A stretch of 64,000 bases of DNA from GCA-2705995 sp048267965. GTDB taxonomy: Bacteria; Bacteroidota; Bacteroidia; Flavobacteriales_G; Salibacteraceae. The notes beneath the pieces are model-generated. The model did not search any database, was not told the origin of the DNA, and saw nothing but the letters and a program-made list of their open reading frames with translations. Location: assembly GCA_048267965.1 (NCBI GenBank), contig JBLWWK010000005.1:83785-147784 (forward strand). The letters are read 5' to 3'. Made by a program: the position numbers and the translations under genes. Shown piece by piece: positions 25,321 through 34,702 of this stretch (position 1 is the stretch's first letter; each line of letters opens with the position of its first letter).

Positions 25321-26865
25321 ATGAATATTACGATTCTTTGGGCCGATGACGAAATAGACTTACTAAAGCCTCATATCTTGTTTTTAGAAGAGAAAGGGTA
25401 TGCTGTAAAAACGGCTAATAATGGTGATGATGCACTCGATATTCTCGAAGAGGGTAACATCGATATTGTGTTCTTAGACGAAAACATGCCCGGTTTGTCT
25501 GGACTAGAAACATTGGCTCAAATTAAGGCGCGCAATTCTTCGGTTCCTGTAATTATGATTACCAAAAGCGAAGAAGAGTCGATTATGGAAGATGCAATTG
25601 GGAGCAAAATTGCGGATTACTTGATTAAACCTGTAAATCCGAAACAGATTCTACTTTCGGTAAAGAAAAACCTAGACGAAAAAAGATTGGTTTCTGAAAA
25701 AACCACATCGAAATACCAGCAAGAGTTTCGAGAAATCGGAATGCGATTAGGAGATCGTTTAGATGCCGAAGAATGGCAAGAATTGTATAAAAAGATGGTT
25801 TATTGGGAAATCGAGTTAGAGAGCAGCAAAGACGCCAGCATGCTCGAAATTCTCGAAATGCAAAAATCTGAAGCCAATAAGCATTTCTCAGATTTTGTTG
25901 AATCTAACTATCTCGATTGGTTAGAAGGAACCGATGCTCCTACGTTATCGCACACCCTGTTTAAGAGAAGAATTGCTCCTGAAATTAAATCGGGAGAACC
26001 TCTTTTTTTAATGGTGATCGATAACCTCAGATTAGATCAATGGAATACCATAAAACCAGAGCTAGAACAATACTTTAGGGTAGATCAAGAAGATACCTAT
26101 TTGAGTATTTTGCCCACGGCCACCCATTATGCGCGTAACGCCCTTTTTAGTGGTCTGTTGCCGAGTGAAATGGCAAAGTTGCATCCAGATTTGTGGAAAA
26201 ACGAAGAAGACGAAGGTGGTAAAAACCTTTTTGAAAAAGAGTTTTTAGAAGCCCAATTAAAGCGATTAGGATTCGATATTAGATTCTCTTACAATAAGGT
26301 GACCAACCTAAAGTTTGGTAAAAAATTAGCCGATAACTTTTCTAACCTCTTAACCAACGATTTAAACGTTGTAGTTTACAACTTTGTAGATATGCTTTCT
26401 CATGCCCGTACCGATATGGAAGTAATTCGAGAATTGGCAGACGATAACTCGGCCTACCGATCGTTAACCTCTTCGTGGTTCGAGCATTCTCCATTGTTAG
26501 ACATGATGAGGCAAATTGCCGAAAACAAAGCAAGAATGATAATTACTACCGACCACGGTACCATTCAAGTTTCGAATCCTTCTAAAGTGGTAGGTGATAA
26601 AAATACCAATACCAATCTGAGGTATAAACAAGGCAAAAACTTGAACTACAACAAAAAAGAAGTCTTCGATATTTCGAGGCCAGAAGAGGCGCATTTGCCT
26701 AAATCGAATATCTCGTCTCGTTACATATTTGCCAAAGAAAACAGCTTTTTTGCGTATCCGAATAACTACAATTACTACGTGAATTACTACAAAAACACCT
26801 TTCAGCATGGAGGTATTTCATTAGAAGAAATGATTATTCCTTTTGTTTCGCTAAAAGCAAAATAA
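25321..26865 (+). CDS. porX: PorX: response regulator with PglZ phosphodiesterase domain
   Basis: A 514-residue two-domain protein. Residues 1-120 form a receiver domain with phosphorylatable Asp near 53 (FLDENMPG), the switch Thr in MITKSE and Lys in YLIKPV. Residues about 200-514 form a PglZ alkaline-phosphatase-like domain with metal ligands and nucleophile visible: DNLRLDQW, LPTATHYARN (Thr nucleophile), TTDHGTIQV and FQHGGISLEEM. In Porphyromonas gingivalis PorX works with PorY to control the type IX secretion system, and its PglZ domain cleaves oligonucleotides. Its presence supports a T9SS in this organism. It starts a chain of closely spaced genes (tsaE, ald, hypothetical, aroB, aroA). 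Confidence 0.93.
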   Translation: MNITILWADDEIDLLKPHILFLEEKGYAVKTANNGDDALDILEEGNIDIVFLDENMPGLSGLETLAQIKARNSSVPVIMITKSEEESIMEDAIGSKIADYLIKPVNPKQILLSVKKNLDEKRLVSEKTTSKYQQEFREIGMRLGDRLDAEEWQELYKKMVYWEIELESSKDASMLEILEMQKSEANKHFSDFVESNYLDWLEGTDAPTLSHTLFKRRIAPEIKSGEPLFLMVIDNLRLDQWNTIKPELEQYFRVDQEDTYLSILPTATHYARNALFSGLLPSEMAKLHPDLWKNEEDEGGKNLFEKEFLEAQLKRLGFDIRFSYNKVTNLKFGKKLADNFSNLLTNDLNVVVYNFVDMLSHARTDMEVIRELADDNSAYRSLTSSWFEHSPLLDMMRQIAENKARMIITTDHGTIQVSNPSKVVGDKNTNTNLRYKQGKNLNYNKKEVFDISRPEEAHLPKSNISSRYIFAKENSFFAYPNNYNYYVNYYKNTFQHGGISLEEMIIPFVSLKAK

Positions 26866-27281
26866 TGCAGTGGAGAGTACATTCCCTTGATGAGTTGCCT
26901 CAAGTGGCCAGCGCTATAATTCAAGAATTAGAGAAAGAGAAAGTAATAAGTTTTAAGGGGCAAATGGGAGCCGGCAAAACCACGTTGGTTGCAGAAATTT
27001 GCAAACAGCTAGAGGTGCAAGACTCCATAAGTAGCCCAACTTACTCTTTAGTGAATGAGTATAACAGCCCCACGGTAGGAACCGTTTTTCACTTCGATTT
27101 TTACCGCTTAAACTCAGAAGAAGAAGCTCTTGATTTTGGAGTAGAAGAATATCTTTACAGCCCGTCTATTTGTTTATTAGAATGGGCCGAAAAAATTGAA
27201 AGTTTGCTCCCAGTTCACTATCTTGAAGTGGAAATTGAGCAAGAAAAAGATATTCGTGTTTTTAAACTTAAGCATGTATGA
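26865..27281 (+). CDS. tsaE: tRNA threonylcarbamoyladenosine biosynthesis ATPase TsaE
   Basis: A 138-residue P-loop ATPase with Walker A KGQMGAGKTT, the switch SSPTYSLVNEY and FDFYRL, and the late LLEWAEK (W-A-E) motif. TsaE works with TsaB and TsaD in making t6A37 on ANN-decoding tRNAs. Its ATG overlaps the porX stop by 1 bp (TAATG), and its TGA overlaps the ald start by 4 bp (ATGA), so translation of the three is probably coupled. Confidence 0.95.
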   Translation: MQWRVHSLDELPQVASAIIQELEKEKVISFKGQMGAGKTTLVAEICKQLEVQDSISSPTYSLVNEYNSPTVGTVFHFDFYRLNSEEEALDFGVEEYLYSPSICLLEWAEKIESLLPVHYLEVEIEQEKDIRVFKLKHV

Positions 27282-28498
27282 CCCCAACGAAAGAAACTCT
27301 TAAAAACCTTTCACAAGAAGCAGCAAGGCAGCCCAAAGAACAAATGCTTAAAATAGCTGATGACGAACGCAAGTTGTACATCGGTATACCCAAAGAGCAG
27401 TCTTTTCAAGAAAATCGAGTGGCTTTAGTACCAGAGGCAGTTAATTTGTTGGTGAACAACGGTCATGATGTTTGGGTAGAAATGAATGCAGGGAAAGCTG
27501 CTAATTTTTCAGACAGAGAATACAGCGAAGCAGGTGCTCGCATTGTTGAAGACACAGAAGAAATCTACAAGGCGAATGTAATTATGAAGGTAGAGCCACC
27601 TTCGCTCAAAGAAATTAGCAGGATGCAGCGGAAACAAACGCTTATATCTGCCTTACAATTAAGCATTCAACCCGAAGATTTTCTCAAAGAATTAATCAAA
27701 AAAAAGGTAACCGCCATTGCCTGGGATTACATAATGGATAACGAAGGCAATTATCCAGTAGTAAGTGCCATGGGCGAAATCGCTGGAAATACCTCTGTTT
27801 TATTAGCTGCAGAATACCTGAGCAATTACAACCAAGGGGTAGGAGCCATGCTGGGCGGAATTTCAGGTGTAAAACCAACTGAGGTAATTATTATAGGAGC
27901 GGGCAGCGTTGGCGAATACGCAACACGAGCAGCATTAGGCTTAGGTGCATCAGTAAAGGTGTTTGATAACAGCACGTATAAATTGCGCAGGTTGCAAAAC
28001 AGTTTGGGAACACGTGTTTTTACATCTACCATACAACCCAAAGTGCTATCGAACGCACTTAAAACAGCAGATGTAGCTATTGGTGCCGTGCGCGCTCCAC
28101 ATGGCAGAACACCTTGCATGGTTACAGAAGAAATGGTGGCGATGATGAAACCAGGTTCTGTAATTGTAGATGTAAGCATAGACCAAGGTGGTTGTTTCGA
28201 AACATCAGAAGTAACCAATCATGATTTTCCTACTTTTAAAAAGCATGGAGTAATCCATTATTGCGTTCCTAATATAGCTTCTCGTGTTTCTCGTACGGCT
28301 TCTTACGCAATCAGTAATATCTTTACGCCCATTTTATTGCAAATGGGAGAAGAAGGTGGTTTAGAAAACCTACTCAAAAAGAGAATGGGACTTCGAAATG
28401 GAGCGTATCTCTATCACGGAATTCTAACCAACGAGTTTTTAGGTAAATCGTACGATTTGCCTTACAAAGACCTCAACCTTTTGATGTCAGCATTATAA
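27278..28498 (+). CDS. ald: Alanine dehydrogenase
   Basis: A 406-residue NAD-dependent enzyme interconverting L-alanine with pyruvate and ammonia. It has the AlaDH/PNT N-terminal domain (GIPKEQSFQENRVALVPEAV, IMKVEPPS with a substrate Lys), the nucleotide-binding loop IIGAGSVGEYA and the later DVSIDQGGCFETS and HYCVPNIASRVSRTAS. It is about 30 residues longer than Bacillus Ald because of an N-terminal extension, normal for Bacteroidota. Its start overlaps tsaE by 4 bp. Confidence 0.93.
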   Translation: MTPTKETLKNLSQEAARQPKEQMLKIADDERKLYIGIPKEQSFQENRVALVPEAVNLLVNNGHDVWVEMNAGKAANFSDREYSEAGARIVEDTEEIYKANVIMKVEPPSLKEISRMQRKQTLISALQLSIQPEDFLKELIKKKVTAIAWDYIMDNEGNYPVVSAMGEIAGNTSVLLAAEYLSNYNQGVGAMLGGISGVKPTEVIIIGAGSVGEYATRAALGLGASVKVFDNSTYKLRRLQNSLGTRVFTSTIQPKVLSNALKTADVAIGAVRAPHGRTPCMVTEEMVAMMKPGSVIVDVSIDQGGCFETSEVTNHDFPTFKKHGVIHYCVPNIASRVSRTASYAISNIFTPILLQMGEEGGLENLLKKRMGLRNGAYLYHGILTNEFLGKSYDLPYKDLNLLMSAL

Positions 28499-28514
28499 TT
28501 CACATTCAATTTTT

Positions 28515-28922
28515 ATGTGGCGAAGAATTAGAATTTACCTCATAGGGGTAGGCTTAGGCTGTATTTTGGCATGGGCATTATTGATTAGAGATAGAAGTGA
28601 CAATACTTTTAATTTCTGGTTGCCAGAAGAAAGAATTTTGACAGAATTACGAGAAGATTCCACTTTTACGTTCGAGGGGAAGCAGAAATGCTTGTACGAA
28701 TGCTATGGCTTCAATTCGATCGATTGGGAATATTTTGTGAAAAACGCAGATGTAGACTTTTCGAAAAGTACACCGCGAGAAACACCCAAAATGTATTTCC
28801 TTACCGCAGAAATTGAAAACAAAGGCACGTTAAATCTTGAAGTGATTTTTGAAGACTCTGCAAAATGGGTTCGTACCGTTACAGCTGATAAAAAGAGTGA
28901 ATTAGATTGCCATTGTGAATAA
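28515..28922 (+). CDS. Small membrane-anchored protein, DUF4258-type
   Basis: A 135-residue protein with a basic N-terminus and one transmembrane helix (about 7-23), then a polar domain containing NFWLPEERIL and KCLYECYGF, ending DCHCE. A similar small protein follows ald in other Flavobacteriales and is usually labelled DUF4258; that match rests on layout and motif style. The four Cys could form metal or disulfide pairs. The aroB start lies inside its last codons (8-bp overlap). Function unknown. Confidence 0.65.
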   Translation: MWRRIRIYLIGVGLGCILAWALLIRDRSDNTFNFWLPEERILTELREDSTFTFEGKQKCLYECYGFNSIDWEYFVKNADVDFSKSTPRETPKMYFLTAEIENKGTLNLEVIFEDSAKWVRTVTADKKSELDCHCE

Positions 28923-29988
28923 TTTCGAAGCAATACATAGCGAAACTCATCAAGTTTTTATCGGTGAAGTGCTGGGTGAATTGCAATCGTTTTTACAAGA
29001 GAATTACAAGCAATCGTTGATTGTGGTTTTGGTAGACGAAAACACTTCTCAGCATTGTTTGCCTTTGCTTGAAGAAAAGGTGTTGAGCAGTTTTTCTGAA
29101 GTCGAAATTATTGAGATTGAACCCGGAGAGCAATACAAACAAATTGAAACTTGCTTTCAGCTGTGGAACTCACTGGTAGATGTACATGCCGATAGAAATA
29201 GCGTTTTGCTCAACTTAGGCGGTGGCGTAATTGGCGATATGGGCGGTTTTGTAGCTTCTACTTTTTTACGCGGAATAGATTTTATTCAAATTCCTACTTC
29301 ATTACTCGCCATGGTAGATGCATCGGTAGGTGGTAAATTAGGGGTAGACTTAGGAGCCTTAAAAAATCACGTAGGCTTATTCCAGCACCCGAAAGCCGTG
29401 TTTGTGAATCCTGTTTTCTTGCATACGCTCCCACCAGAGCAATTGAGAAGCGGATTGGCCGAAATGATTAAGCACGGGCTAATTGCTAATCCCGATCATT
29501 ACGTTGATCTGCAATCGATTATAGAGACCAAAGGAGAATTAGAGACCTCACATATTGTAGAGAGTATCTCTATAAAAAATCAAATAGTTCAGCAAGATTT
29601 TAAAGAAGCTGGTGAACGCAAGAAATTAAACTTTGGTCATACCGTAGGGCACGCCATCGAAAGTTGGTTTCTAGAACAAGAAAAACCCATATTACATGGT
29701 GAAGCGGTAGCGGCAGGTATGGTGATTGAAGGGTTGTTAAGTTTTGACAAAGGTTGGAGTCAAAACAACCAAAAATCATTAGAAAACATGATTTTAGCCG
29801 TTTTCGGTAAAATTAACATAACCACCGAACAGATAGAACCCCTCATTGCCTACATGAGACACGATAAAAAGAACCAAAATCAAAATATTAATTTTACTCT
29901 TCTAAAAGCGATGGGTAGCGCCCAAGTTAACTGCCACGTAGACGAGAGTCAAATTAGAAAAAGCCTGAAATACTACATAGAATTATGA
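28915..29988 (+). CDS. aroB: 3-dehydroquinate synthase
   Basis: Converts DAHP to 3-dehydroquinate in the shikimate pathway, using NAD+ and a divalent metal. Diagnostic segments are LNLGGGVIGDMGGFVAST (NAD loop), IPTSLLAMVDASVGGKLGVDLG, SGLAEMIKHG (metal Glu) and LNFGHTVGHAIE (metal His). The 357-residue length is normal. The start is GTG (28915), overlapping the previous gene by 8 bp. Its last codons overlap aroA by 4 bp (ATGA). Confidence 0.95.
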   Translation: MNNFEAIHSETHQVFIGEVLGELQSFLQENYKQSLIVVLVDENTSQHCLPLLEEKVLSSFSEVEIIEIEPGEQYKQIETCFQLWNSLVDVHADRNSVLLNLGGGVIGDMGGFVASTFLRGIDFIQIPTSLLAMVDASVGGKLGVDLGALKNHVGLFQHPKAVFVNPVFLHTLPPEQLRSGLAEMIKHGLIANPDHYVDLQSIIETKGELETSHIVESISIKNQIVQQDFKEAGERKKLNFGHTVGHAIESWFLEQEKPILHGEAVAAGMVIEGLLSFDKGWSQNNQKSLENMILAVFGKINITTEQIEPLIAYMRHDKKNQNQNINFTLLKAMGSAQVNCHVDESQIRKSLKYYIEL

Positions 29989-31220
29989 GCAATATTTACT
30001 TGAAAAAAGAGCCCGCTATTATAGAAGGAGCCGTTCGTTTGCCAGGAAGTAAAAGCTTAACTAATCGAGCGTTAATTATTGAAGCAATAGCTAATCAAGG
30101 AAGTTTTGTTCAAAACAAATCGAAAGCGCAAGACAGTGTTCTAATGGAGCAATTGCTCGGTTCGCAAGATGCTAAGTTAGATTGCGAAATGGCCGGAACC
30201 ACACTTCGTTTTTTAATGGCTCATTTTGCTGCCAAAGCCGGAAAAGAAGTGATTTTAACCGGAAGTGATCGCCTCAAAGTAAGACCTGTTAAAGCATTGG
30301 TAGAAGCCTTAAAAGACTTGGGTGCAGAAATCGAATATGCTGGCAATCCGGGGTTTCCTCCCGTAAAAATTATGGGGCAAGCATTAGAAGGAGGGCGCGT
30401 AAAAATTTCAGGCAGAATTAGCAGTCAGTTTATTTCGGCATTGGCTATGGTGGCTCCCAACTTCAAAAAAGGACTGATTATCGATATCGATGGCGACTTA
30501 GTTTCTGCTCCGTACCTGCACATGACGGTAGATTTAATGAAGTACTTCGGTGCCGATATTGAGTTTACCGGCCAGCAACTTATCATTAAGAACAAAATCT
30601 ACATCATGAAGCCGTATCGTGTAGAGCCCGATTGGAGTGCAGCTTCGTATTGGTATGCATTTATGGCCTTGAGTTCAGAAGGATCCGTTCGACTTAACAG
30701 TTTAAAACTCGAGTCAAGTCAAGGAGATTCCATCTGTGCAGAGCTTTTCAAAGATTTTGGAGTGAAATCTTCAGCCACCAAAACAGGCGTTGTAATTGAA
30801 AAAGATGCATCGATCGAAAAATCGGCAGATGTTGAAATGGATTTAGTCAACTATCCAGATTTGGCTCCTACCGTTGCCGTAGTTTTAGCCGCTAAGAAAA
30901 AACGAGCTAAACTAACAGGTTTACAAACGCTTCAGCTAAAAGAAACCGAACGGTTAACTGCGCTAAAAACCGAATTAGAGAAATTCAATGTTTCGGTGAA
31001 AATTGAAGACAGAAAAACATTAATAATCGATGCTTCTAACTTCGAAGCGAAAGAAGATGTTTTAATCGAAACGTATAACGATCACCGCATGGCAATGGCT
31101 TTTGCACCGCTCGTAATGGTTAATAATTCGATTAAAATTGCCGATAAAGACGTGGTAAAAAAATCGTACCCTAACTTCTGGGACGAACTAAATAAGTTAT
31201 CAGGCATTAGTTTGAAGTAG
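29985..31220 (+). CDS. aroA: 3-phosphoshikimate 1-carboxyvinyltransferase (EPSP synthase)
   Basis: Joins PEP to shikimate-3-phosphate. The 411-residue protein has the first substrate loop LPGSKSLTNRAL, the AGTTLRFL motif, the RISSQFISALAM segment, KETERLTAL and the C-terminal YNDHRMAMAFAP. The N-terminal LPGSKS and the TLRFLMAH sequence differ from the classical class I loop (LPGSKS-TNRAL...NAGTAMR) and fit the divergent Bacteroidota form. It directly follows aroB with a 4-bp overlap. Its 3' end overlaps the convergent minus-strand gene by 14 bp. Confidence 0.95.
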   Translation: MSNIYLKKEPAIIEGAVRLPGSKSLTNRALIIEAIANQGSFVQNKSKAQDSVLMEQLLGSQDAKLDCEMAGTTLRFLMAHFAAKAGKEVILTGSDRLKVRPVKALVEALKDLGAEIEYAGNPGFPPVKIMGQALEGGRVKISGRISSQFISALAMVAPNFKKGLIIDIDGDLVSAPYLHMTVDLMKYFGADIEFTGQQLIIKNKIYIMKPYRVEPDWSAASYWYAFMALSSEGSVRLNSLKLESSQGDSICAELFKDFGVKSSATKTGVVIEKDASIEKSADVEMDLVNYPDLAPTVAVVLAAKKKRAKLTGLQTLQLKETERLTALKTELEKFNVSVKIEDRKTLIIDASNFEAKEDVLIETYNDHRMAMAFAPLVMVNNSIKIADKDVVKKSYPNFWDELNKLSGISLK

Positions 31221-31707
31221 TCTCTTCAAAACCAATCGGAACTAAATGAATTAAATTCGTTTTTCGGGCAATTGGTACAAAACTCCAATTGCCCTTAAAT
31301 TTCGAGCAATTCATATCGATTCGATACCTGAAAATTCTATGTTCAAAAATTATTTGCGTAGGCTGAGCAATAAGCACAGCGCCCGCTCTGCTCATTTCAT
31401 ATTCCGTTTTGAGCAACTTTATACTGTTCCACTCAATCCCTTTTTCAATTCCTTCTTTAATTATTCTAATAAAATCTCGCTCTAGTGCGTAGCCCATATT
31501 AAATCCCAAACTATTCGATAATTCGGCTAAAACCGTAGAGTCATTGGTGTAAGTAAATCTAAATTCAGCAACATCTTGCTTTTTTAGCGCCTTAATAAAT
31601 TGCTTCGAAATATCATTAATCGATTCAAGGGTGGGCTGGCTTTTTCCATTGTAGGAACCAATTACCAACAAAAAGGAGAAGATGTATTTAAAATAGACAG
31701 ATTGCAT
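31207..31707 (-). CDS. Exported hypothetical protein
   Basis: A 166-residue protein with a signal peptide (about 1-22). The mature part is a small alpha/beta domain with IKALKKQDVAEFRFTYTND near the start and a strand-rich end (FKGNWSFVPIARKTN). The layout, an exported small protein with a helix pair followed by beta strands, recalls NTF2-like or DUF4019-type periplasmic proteins, but no clear motif is seen. It overlaps aroA tail to tail by 14 bp. I do not recognise the family. Confidence 0.65.
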   Translation of the reverse strand: MQSVYFKYIFSFLLVIGSYNGKSQPTLESINDISKQFIKALKKQDVAEFRFTYTNDSTVLAELSNSLGFNMGYALERDFIRIIKEGIEKGIEWNSIKLLKTEYEMSRAGAVLIAQPTQIIFEHRIFRYRIDMNCSKFKGNWSFVPIARKTNLIHLVPIGFEETTSN

Positions 31708-31752
31708 TCAGAGAGCAAGATAAAAAAATGCCTTTTTGAAATGAGAAAATTT

Positions 31753-33837
31753 CTAGAAGCGAAAACGCAATTGTAAACGTAAATCGGTGCGATGCGGTTC
31801 ATTAATCGTCTCTAAACCGGTGCCAATGGTTTCACGGTCTGTATAGTAAGTTCTAGAAGCTCTCACCCAAAAATCGAGGTGTTTAGAAACATCGAATTTT
31901 ATCATAGCAAACGTGCGTAAACCTCTGCCAGAGTATGCAGGCACATTAAAGAAGTACAACACATCGTTTTCGTAAGCATAAATTCTTGCATCGTAAGTGT
32001 CGGTATCAAACATGGCAAATCTGCCAACAAAAGTGAGCCAGCCTTCGGGTCGGTGAATCTGAACGTCTTGGTAAATCAGCAAACCATTCGAACGCTCACT
32101 GTTTTCAAGTTTATAACTGGTAAATTCTAAGCGATTTTTTAATCGAACCGAAGAAGAAACTCGATAATCTAAATGCAAACGATACCAACTTTGGTCTTCT
32201 TTTTCTATGCGCTGCATAGTTTGATTTTCTAGTTGGCTATTTCTTTTTTGTGTTTCGTTTCGGTAGCGAATGTAACCTTCTACTTTTCGGTTGGGACGCC
32301 AATTTGCTTGAAGAAAAACATCGCCCCCTTCGGAGGGAGAATCCACTAAAAACCTCAACCACTCGAATCGGTAGCGATCAATATATCCTTTTAGCGTTAA
32401 GGTAGAGCTCACTTTTGCGGTAGCACCTACATACATTCCGCGCTCATTTTGATTTCGGCTCGATTCGCTAAAAGCCCCACTATAAAGCGCTTGATAATCT
32501 TTTCCGAAATTTCGATTAAAAACAGTGAGATGAAACCGAGAATGTAGCGCAGCATTTACACCTGCAACATACGCTTGACCGCCATTTTCGCTTTGAGCCA
32601 CTTCACCAAAAAAGTGGAAAATATTCCAATTAGCATTAAAATTTACGCCCAAGTTGAGGTTTTCTTCGCTGTTAAAATCAAACTGGTTGTACAATCGCAA
32701 GTTTCTGTTGGCTTCGGTGTCGTAGATACTTTTTACAGCTGTGGCTCCTACCTCGAAATGCTCTAGTTGAAAGCTTAAATGACCGCCAAAAACGGTTTCT
32801 TGCACCGATTGTTTGTCTTCAATTTCACTGTTGGTTCGGTGCAGGCCTGTTTGCTGCAAAGAGGTAAAAGCAATTTCTTCTCTACCTAGAGAATCGGTAG
32901 AGCTTACAAGATTGGCGTCTATCTTTTTCTGCGAGAAGAAGCCTGTAATTTCAAAATCACCGAGCTGAGCAGTAGCAGCACTTCCTCTTAAGAACAAGTT
33001 TTCGTTAACCGAAGTATAAGGCCTTAATTTTCTTCCATATCGCTGAATGTTTTGTACATCGGCAGATTTACCGAAGGTAAGCCCAGACCAAAAAGTGAGT
33101 CCTTGTCCAAATTGAGCTTGGTAATCGCCAACAGCCAGTTGCTTGAGTGTTCCTTTGCCTTCGTAAAATAAGTGAGCCGAATAATAATCAAATCCTTGGT
33201 TGTTAGAACCCTTAAAAAATTCTTCACCAGCATCTTTTTCAGCCGTTACGCCTAGGCTAAGATTTTGTCTAAACTGATATCGATAGCGTAAATAAGCGCT
33301 ATAAGGTTCGCCTTGATATTGGTTAGAAGTACTAGAAGATTCACCGTTATTGGCGTATCCTTTTTTCTCTTCGAAAATGTAGTATGAACGCATGAAAATG
33401 TCATGATTTCCATATTTCAGCGCATTTTTGAGTTTAAAACGCTCTAATTCTTTGGTGCTTGTTTCAACAAAGGGAAGAATGTTCTGAATAGTTTCCATAT
33501 CCATTCCATTTACGTTTCTGATTTCGTAAATCGATTGAAAAGCGCCCATCTGAATACGATAAGAAATAAGTGAATTGATTTGGTATTCGCTGAGTAAACC
33601 CAATTCGCGCAAGTCTTCGCTATTGGCGGCATTCAAGTTTAAGGGATGGTCGAAATAATAAGCCAATACATCGAAAAGCGTTGTGTAGTCGAGGTCATCA
33701 TTTTCGGCATTTTCTGCCAAAAGTTCGATACGTTTTTCAATTACCTCGTTTTTATCAACTTTTCGTTGCTGTGCAAAAGCGGTTCCTGCCGTTAATAATA
33801 GAGCCGTAACTGTGAGTATGTGAAATAGATTTCTCAC
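31753..33837 (-). CDS. Outer-membrane beta-barrel protein with N-terminal helix-hairpin-helix domain
   Basis: A 694-residue exported protein. The signal peptide (1-23, ending FAQ) is followed by a soluble region (about 25-130) with two ComEA-like helix-hairpin-helix units: HPLNLNAANSEDLRELGLLSEYQINSLI and MGAFQSIYEIRNVNGMDMETIQNI. The remainder is long alternating beta-strands with aromatic girdles typical of a 20-plus-strand barrel, ending in an aromatic residue (LQLRFRF). HhH motifs bind DNA non-specifically in ComEA. Fusion to a barrel is known in Bacteroidota annotations but is functionally unexplained. The start is GTG, 2 bp after the upstream barrel gene, so the two form an operon. Confidence 0.85.
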   Translation of the reverse strand: MRNLFHILTVTALLLTAGTAFAQQRKVDKNEVIEKRIELLAENAENDDLDYTTLFDVLAYYFDHPLNLNAANSEDLRELGLLSEYQINSLISYRIQMGAFQSIYEIRNVNGMDMETIQNILPFVETSTKELERFKLKNALKYGNHDIFMRSYYIFEEKKGYANNGESSSTSNQYQGEPYSAYLRYRYQFRQNLSLGVTAEKDAGEEFFKGSNNQGFDYYSAHLFYEGKGTLKQLAVGDYQAQFGQGLTFWSGLTFGKSADVQNIQRYGRKLRPYTSVNENLFLRGSAATAQLGDFEITGFFSQKKIDANLVSSTDSLGREEIAFTSLQQTGLHRTNSEIEDKQSVQETVFGGHLSFQLEHFEVGATAVKSIYDTEANRNLRLYNQFDFNSEENLNLGVNFNANWNIFHFFGEVAQSENGGQAYVAGVNAALHSRFHLTVFNRNFGKDYQALYSGAFSESSRNQNERGMYVGATAKVSSTLTLKGYIDRYRFEWLRFLVDSPSEGGDVFLQANWRPNRKVEGYIRYRNETQKRNSQLENQTMQRIEKEDQSWYRLHLDYRVSSSVRLKNRLEFTSYKLENSERSNGLLIYQDVQIHRPEGWLTFVGRFAMFDTDTYDARIYAYENDVLYFFNVPAYSGRGLRTFAMIKFDVSKHLDFWVRASRTYYTDRETIGTGLETINEPHRTDLRLQLRFRF

Positions 33838-33839
33838 GG

Positions 33840-34655
33840 CTAAAATTTATACGATAATCCTACTTGTGGCGTGTAGCCAAGCACTTCGTGGTAGGTGGTG
33901 GCAATATCTATACTTAGGCCTTTTAGGTTGAGGCCAAAACCGAACGAATTTCTAAATGGGTTGGTAGAGAGGCCTGCTCGCAAATGAATGAGCTCGATTA
34001 CCTGGTATTCTACGGCTAATTTTACGTGTGCAGGCTGGTCTACGTCTTTCTCAATCTCAGCAAAGGCGAGAACTTTTTCAGAAAAATCGTATTGCAATCC
34101 TGCGCGCATAATGGTAGGCAGGCGTTCGTTGTCATAATCGTCTAATTCGGTGGTGGTAGGGTTAAAAACCTGAGCGCCTACTTTTAATTTGTCAGTTATG
34201 TTGGCTTGAATACCAATTTCTGCTGAGATTAATTCGCGGCTTCCATATTCGCTGCGCTGAAAACGAACCGTCATGTAATTAAGCTGAACCCCAACGGCAA
34301 AATTATCACCAAATTTACGGGCATAGCCTAAGGCGTATTTAGATTCGTTATAAGCCGAAAAGCCAAACTGTTGAACGCTAACGCCAAACGTTCCGCCTTT
34401 GGTAGGAACCGCTAACACGGCTCCGCGCAAGGCCATTTCACTTAAGTTAAATCGATTTTCGTAGTAAGCACCTACTGCTAGTTTTTGTTTTAAAAAGGCC
34501 AGCCCTGCTTGGTTGTTGTGTAAACTCCAAACATCTCGAAGGGTAACAGAAGCGTGCCCTAATGCGGCTGATCTGCCACCTAAATGTGGATTGCCGATGC
34601 CAGCAAAAACGGGCAGTTGAGCCAAAAGAAGCAACGCAAGAAGTATCTTTTTCAC
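33840..34655 (-). CDS. PorV/PorQ-like outer-membrane protein
   Basis: A 271-residue protein with a signal peptide (1-18). The mature start GGRSAALGHASVTLRDVWSLHNNQAGLA is the N-terminal plug motif of the PorV/PorQ and FadL-like barrels of Bacteroidota, where an Asn-Pro/Asn-x-Ala-Gly-Leu-Ala turn is typical. The rest alternates hydrophobic and polar strands to a final GLSYKF with a terminal Phe. PorV and PorQ bring type IX secretion substrates to the surface attachment complex; this shorter member cannot be assigned to either role from sequence. It uses a GTG start and is 2 bp from the HhH barrel gene. Confidence 0.75.
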   Translation of the reverse strand: MKKILLALLLLAQLPVFAGIGNPHLGGRSAALGHASVTLRDVWSLHNNQAGLAFLKQKLAVGAYYENRFNLSEMALRGAVLAVPTKGGTFGVSVQQFGFSAYNESKYALGYARKFGDNFAVGVQLNYMTVRFQRSEYGSRELISAEIGIQANITDKLKVGAQVFNPTTTELDDYDNERLPTIMRAGLQYDFSEKVLAFAEIEKDVDQPAHVKLAVEYQVIELIHLRAGLSTNPFRNSFGFGLNLKGLSIDIATTYHEVLGYTPQVGLSYKF

Positions 34656-34702
34656 AATGTGTAAAATTCAGCGTGTATAAAAACTGTTTTTCCGTCTCTT
34701 GT

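Noticed and set aside
27826..28218. 130-residue frame opposite ald
   Set aside because: Antisense of the NAD-binding half of alanine dehydrogenase, no start signal or motif.
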